From Acidobacteriota bacterium (GTDB taxonomy: Bacteria; Acidobacteriota; Terriglobia; Bryobacterales; Bryobacteraceae), in assembly GCA_016871135.1 (NCBI GenBank), contig VFZQ01000134.1:1-9859 (forward strand): a stretch of 9,859 nucleotides of DNA, in the 5' to 3' direction. Positions 6,488 through 9,859 of the stretch are shown here, piece after piece. Positions within the stretch are counted from its first letter, which is position 1; each line of letters starts with the position of its first letter. The translations under genes were made by a program, and so were the position numbers. Under the pieces are notes generated by a model that was not told the origin of the DNA, ran no database searches, and worked only from the letters and a program-made list of their open reading frames with translations.

Positions 6488-7090
6488 TCAAGAAAATGCG
6501 TGGCCCGAGTGAATCCGAGGCCCCGGCTCCTGCTGCGCAAGGATCCGGGCCTCGTGATCCAGCATCTCTTCCCAACGCGCGTCGGCGTGCGTGTCGATCT
6601 TCCGCGCGAGCCGAAGGAAGGTCGTGAAGTGTCCGAGTTCGCTCGAGTGCAGCCGCGCATAGAACCCCGCCAACTCCGCATCTGTGTCCGAGGCCGCCGC
6701 CGCCAAACATGAGAACCGCTCGCAACTCCGCGCTTCAATCAACGCCGAGACCAGCAGCCGGTCAACCGCCTCCCTGGCGGTGCCTTTGCGCACCAATGAA
6801 TGGAGTGCGGTAGCGTACGGGTTCCTATGCATGCGGTTGAGTTTGCCGCCGCGTCGAAGCAGAATCCGCGTCACCTGCGCCAGATGCACGGCTTCATCGC
6901 GCGCAACCCCTGTCATCGTTTCCACCCAGCCGGGGAACCAATTGCCCGGCCAGCGGGTTAGCAGTTCCAGCGCATTGGTGGCCGCTTTCTTTTCCAGAAG
7001 TGCGTGGTCCATCAACAGCGCGATCGGGTCGGCCAACGTCGCTCGCCCCCATTCTGGCGGCGTCTTCGATTTCAGCGGTAATTCGCTCAT
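6488..7090 (-). CDS. miaE: tRNA-(ms2io6A37) hydroxylase (MiaE)
   Basis: This 200-residue di-iron enzyme hydroxylates the isopentenyl side chain of 2-methylthio-N6-isopentenyladenosine at tRNA position 37 using O2. It has the four-helix ferritin-like pattern with candidate iron ligands Glu33 (EKKAATNALELL), Glu66 and His69 (DEAVHLAQV), Glu119 (IEARSCERF), and Glu151 and His154 (SSELGHF). Length and motifs fit the bacterial MiaE family. An in-frame start at 7177 would add 29 basic, proline- and arginine-rich residues with no family support. ATG 7090 has AGAGGA at 7105-7100 nine bases upstream and overlaps the stop of a preceding micro-ORF as ATGA. The enzyme needs oxygen and a MiaB/MiaA-modified tRNA; neither of those genes is in the window. 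Confidence 0.88.
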   Translation of the reverse strand: MSELPLKSKTPPEWGRATLADPIALLMDHALLEKKAATNALELLTRWPGNWFPGWVETMTGVARDEAVHLAQVTRILLRRGGKLNRMHRNPYATALHSLVRKGTAREAVDRLLVSALIEARSCERFSCLAAAASDTDAELAGFYARLHSSELGHFTTFLRLARKIDTHADARWEEMLDHEARILAQQEPGPRIHSGHAFS

Positions 7091-7173
7091 CGGGCGTAAT
7101 CCTCTTCGTCGACAAGGCCCTCGAGTTGACGTCCTTGGGCGCGGGCGAGTTCTACTCTCATGGTAAATGCCAC
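7087..7173 (-). CDS. Possible micro-ORF (24-28 residues) overlapping the miaE start
   Basis: An open frame begins either at GTG 7173, directly after the previous micro-ORF stop, or at ATG 7161, and ends at a TGA sharing bases with the miaE ATG (ATGA). The product is short and charged, ending LVDEEDYAR. No family is recognised. The coupling geometry favours translation, perhaps as a leader peptide that feeds ribosomes to miaE, but a frame this short can arise by chance and could also be the tail of a decayed gene. It lies in the same frame as the preceding micro-ORF, with one TGA between. Confidence 0.25.
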   Translation of the reverse strand: MAFTMRVELARAQGRQLEGLVDEEDYAR

Positions 7174-7323
7174 TCAATCGGCAAGCAGACGCATCAGTTT
7201 GTCATGCTCGGACGTGGAACTTTCGGCGGCTATTACATACGCCGCACTGCGGCTGTCTTGCTCTTCTGCATAGGCCACCAGCCCATTATATGCGGTCCAG
7301 TCAACAACCCGGCCGCCGATCAC
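7174..7323 (-). CDS. Possible small hypothetical protein (49 residues) coupled to lysR
   Basis: A 49-residue frame starts at GTG 7323, overlapping the stop of the LysR-type gene as GTGA, and ends at TGA 7176-7174. The product is soluble and acidic (for example AYAEEQDSRSAAYVIAAESS, then EHDKLMRLLAD) with no signal peptide or membrane segment. I recognise no family. Without it, about 230 bases between lysR and miaE would be non-coding, unlike the packing elsewhere. A TATAAT at 7290-7285 followed six bases later by an in-frame GTG offers an internal alternative start of 34 residues. It may equally be a remnant of a longer gene broken by the TGA, since the same frame continues beyond it. Confidence 0.35.
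   Translation of the reverse strand: MIGGRVVDWTAYNGLVAYAEEQDSRSAAYVIAAESSTSEHDKLMRLLAD
7285..7290 (-). promoter_or_regulatory. Consensus -10 hexamer upstream of the micro-ORFs and miaE
   Basis: TATAAT reads on the minus strand from 7290 to 7285 just after lysR. No -35 match lies at 16-18 bases; TTGACT is present but only 8 bases away. If active, it would let miaE-yraN-galT be transcribed separately from lysR. Confidence 0.3.
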
Positions 7324-8195
7324 TGCGCCTTCACAACTTCCAAAAACGCCCGCGCCGCATGCGACAGCGCCCGTTTGCCCGGATAAACCAGATGAATCTT
7401 CCGATCCACCGACAACTCCTCGATCCGCACCTCATGCAGCAGCCCGCCCTCAACCTCCTGCTCCACGCAAAGCCGCGGAAGAAACGCCACCCCCTCGTTG
7501 CGCTGCACCATTCTGCGGATCGTTTCCACGGTCGGCATTTCGACATCCATATTGAGCGCCACGCGATGCCGCTGGAACTCCCGCAGCACGATCTCACGAT
7601 ACGGCGACAAAACATTATGCGCCACGAATGTTTCCATGCCGAGTTCGGTGATCGACACCGATTCGCGCCCCGCGAAGCGGTGCTCCGGGCTGACGACGAA
7701 GGCCAGGTGATCGGTGTAGATCACTTGGCCGAGCAACCGCTCGTCCTGCGGATCGAAACTGATCACGCCAAGCTCCAGTTCACCGTCGATCAACTGCTGC
7801 GGAATCTTGCTCGACAAGCTGCGGCGCACGCGCACCTTGACCTTCGGATACAGCCGCCGATAGTTGACGATGTGCTGCAACAGGTAGAGCGAGGTCGACT
7901 CGTTCGCGCCCACGCTCAGTACCCCCGAGGCGTTATCGCGCATCTCCGCCAGCGCGTTCGATAGCTCGGCGGCCAAGTTCTCGAACCGGCGCGAGAAGTC
8001 GAAAACGATCTTGCCGGCGTCGGTCAGCAGCAACTCTTTGCCGGAGCGATCGATCAGGCGCTCGCCGAGTTCCGTCTCCAGCCGCTGCACCGCGAGCGAC
8101 ACCGCCGGCTGCGTCCGCAACAGTTTTTCCGCCGCGCGCGAGAAGCTCTTCTCGGTCGCCACGCTTTGAAAGACCTTAAGGGTGTGCAATTCCAT
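7320..8195 (-). CDS. LysR-type transcriptional regulator, divergent from leuAB
   Basis: This 291-residue protein has a winged helix-turn-helix DNA-binding domain at about residues 1-60 (VFQSVATEKSFSRAAEKLLRTQPAVSLAVQRLE, the classic LysR helix block, then LLTDAGK near 56-62). A linker helix follows, then a two-lobed effector-binding domain from about 90 to 290. The length is standard. ATG 8195 is preceded by AAGGGA (8206-8201) with a 5-base gap. It lies back to back with leuA across 139 bases, the usual layout for a LysR regulator acting on its divergent neighbour and on itself. The spacer holds a matching palindrome. Control of leucine biosynthesis in response to leucine or a pathway intermediate is therefore the favoured role, by inference only. 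Its stop overlaps a small downstream frame, and miaE-yraN-galT follow in the same direction. Confidence 0.93.
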   Translation of the reverse strand: MELHTLKVFQSVATEKSFSRAAEKLLRTQPAVSLAVQRLETELGERLIDRSGKELLLTDAGKIVFDFSRRFENLAAELSNALAEMRDNASGVLSVGANESTSLYLLQHIVNYRRLYPKVKVRVRRSLSSKIPQQLIDGELELGVISFDPQDERLLGQVIYTDHLAFVVSPEHRFAGRESVSITELGMETFVAHNVLSPYREIVLREFQRHRVALNMDVEMPTVETIRRMVQRNEGVAFLPRLCVEQEVEGGLLHEVRIEELSVDRKIHLVYPGKRALSHAARAFLEVVKAQ

Positions 8196-8211
8196 AAATT
8201 TCCCTTATGCT

Positions 8212-8238
8212 ATTATTCCACGTTATCCGTTCGGCCAA
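8212..8238 (-). promoter_or_regulatory. Tentative lysR promoter
   Basis: On the minus strand TTGGCC (8238-8233) and AATAAT (8217-8212) are separated by 15 bases, shorter than ideal. The -35 falls in the centre of the palindrome at 8223-8246, so a bound regulator would block it, fitting autorepression. Confidence 0.3.
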
Positions 8239-8246
8239 TCGAATAA
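8223..8246. promoter_or_regulatory. 24-base imperfect palindrome, candidate LysR-type operator
   Basis: Reading outward from a central GGCC, the two halves follow TTATnCGnTnGG and its reverse complement, with 9 of 12 base pairs matching. T-N11-A arrangements typical of LysR-type sites occur inside (for example 8231 and 8243). It ends two bases before the leuA -35 and covers the tentative lysR -35, so one protein could act on both promoters. Confidence 0.5.
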
Positions 8247-8248
8247 AT

Positions 8249-8277
8249 TTGCTAAATCAACGGTACGGCCCCATAAT
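8249..8277 (+). promoter_or_regulatory. leuA promoter (-35 TTGCTA, -10 CATAAT)
   Basis: TTGCTA at 8249-8254 (4 of 6 to consensus) and CATAAT at 8272-8277 (5 of 6) are 17 bases apart, the ideal sigma70 spacing. Transcription would start near 8284, giving a leader of about 50 bases before leuA. Confidence 0.55.
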
Positions 8278-8286
8278 GGGTCCTAC

Positions 8287-8306
8287 AAGCGGCCTACCAG
8301 CCGCTT
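8287..8306 (+). promoter_or_regulatory. GC-rich hairpin in the leuA leader
   Basis: AAGCGGC and GCCGCTT form a perfect 7-bp stem around the 6-base loop CTACCA, within a few bases of the predicted transcript start. No run of T follows, so it is not an intrinsic terminator. It could stabilise the mRNA 5' end or affect loading of leuA, whose Shine-Dalgarno AAAGG (8322-8326) is 15 bases downstream and unpaired. Confidence 0.35.
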
Positions 8307-8334
8307 CGACAACCGAATCGCAAAGGCAAACACC

Positions 8335-9501
<1,167 letters not shown>

Positions 9502-9517
9502 CTTACTCAAGGAATTC

Positions 9518-9859
9518 ATGCAACTCAACGTACTTACTCTGCCTGGTGATGGCATCGGAACGGAAGTTACCCGCGAAGCCGTCAAGGTTCTTGAAAAAGT
9601 GGTCTCTAAGTTTGGCCACGGACTGAAGCTGTCGGAAGGGCTGCTCGGCGGTATCGCGATTCATAAGACCGGCGGACCGTTCCCGGATGAAACCGCGCGT
9701 TTGGCGCTGGACGCCGATGCGACCCTGATGGGCGCCGTCGGGCTGCCCGAGTTCGATAACGTGCCGCCGGAAAAGCGTCCGGAAAAAGGGTTGCTGGGTA
9801 TTCGCAAAGTCCTCGGTGTATACGCCAATCTGCGGCCTGTCAAGGCCTATCCGGCCTTG
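9518..9859 (+). CDS. leuB: 3-isopropylmalate dehydrogenase, N-terminal part (cut by window edge)
   Basis: The first 114 codons of a protein that oxidatively decarboxylates 3-isopropylmalate with NAD+ in leucine synthesis. VLTLPGDGIGTEVTREAVKVL near residues 5-25 is the isocitrate/isopropylmalate dehydrogenase opening. The isopropylmalate dehydrogenase-type stretch GPFPDETARLALDADATLMGAVGLPEFDN, then LLGIRKVLGVYANLRPVKAYPAL, contains the substrate-binding Leu and Arg residues and separates it from isocitrate dehydrogenase. ATG 9518 follows AAGGA at 9509-9513 by 4 bases and lies 16 bases after the leuA stop, so leuA and leuB share a transcript. The rest of the gene lies beyond the right edge. 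Confidence 0.93.
   Translation, partial: MQLNVLTLPGDGIGTEVTREAVKVLEKVVSKFGHGLKLSEGLLGGIAIHKTGGPFPDETARLALDADATLMGAVGLPEFDNVPPEKRPEKGLLGIRKVLGVYANLRPVKAYPAL

Noticed and set aside
7174..7176. Stop-codon read-through or selenocysteine at the TGA between the two micro-ORFs
   Set aside because: No SECIS-like hairpin was evident, no selenoprotein family is recognised, and a GTG directly after the stop gives a simpler explanation.
7091..7177. Longer miaE beginning at 7177
   Set aside because: The extra 29 residues are basic and low in complexity, absent from MiaE proteins as I know them, while ATG 7090 has a ribosome binding site.
7167..7964. 265-codon plus-strand open frame
   Set aside because: It is antisense to the LysR gene; the His- and Arg-rich composition is an artefact of the opposite strand's codons.

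Overview
The window reads like chromosomal housekeeping DNA from a moderately GC-rich, aerobic Gram-negative-type bacterium. The protein set (MoxR ATPase, GuaD, PotABCD, GalT, YraN, MiaE, LysR regulator, short LeuA and LeuB) and the leuA style would suit Acidobacteriota such as the Solibacter/Bryobacter group. That placement is inference from general resemblance and needs a database search. Genes are packed tightly: there is no gene-free stretch over 300 bases, and no tRNA, rRNA, CRISPR array, insertion sequence or phage gene was seen.

Left block, outward from about 930. A MoxR-family AAA+ ATPase runs leftward off the window. Only 18 bases away, a guanine deaminase (guaD) starts rightward. 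The gap holds one near-symmetric -10-like element, readable on both strands, 6-7 bases from each start codon. This suggests a shared bidirectional promoter giving leaderless mRNAs. guaD is followed after 2 bases by potA-potB-potC-potD, a complete PotABCD-type ABC importer (ATPase, two permeases, lipoprotein binding protein). Each pot junction is a 4-base ATGA overlap, so guaD-potABCD looks like one five-gene operon. It may link uptake of a cationic or nitrogen-rich solute to purine nitrogen salvage.

Middle block, all on the minus strand, 8195 down to 4985: a LysR-type regulator, two possible micro-ORFs, miaE (tRNA ms2io6A hydroxylase), yraN (UPF0102) and galT (galactose-1-phosphate uridylyltransferase). 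Junctions are overlapping or short (GTGA overlap, abutting codons, ATGA overlap, 32-base gap, 10-base gap). galT converges on potD with one base between stop codons and no visible terminator.

Right block: leuA and leuB (cut by the right edge) run rightward, divergent from lysR. The 139-base lysR-leuA spacer holds a good leuA promoter (TTGCTA, 17 bases, CATAAT), a 24-base imperfect palindrome abutting its -35 that suits a LysR operator, and a 7-bp GC-rich hairpin in the predicted leader. This LeuA has the whole catalytic barrel but stops before the C-terminal leucine-feedback domain. If real, leucine control may rest on transcription (LysR and leader) rather than on enzyme inhibition.

No defence system or other clearly undescribed machine was found. 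The points most worth checking are the symmetric leaderless promoter, the guaD-potABCD union with an altered ligand pocket in the binding protein, the feedback-domain-less LeuA with its palindrome, and the micro-ORF pair between lysR and miaE.
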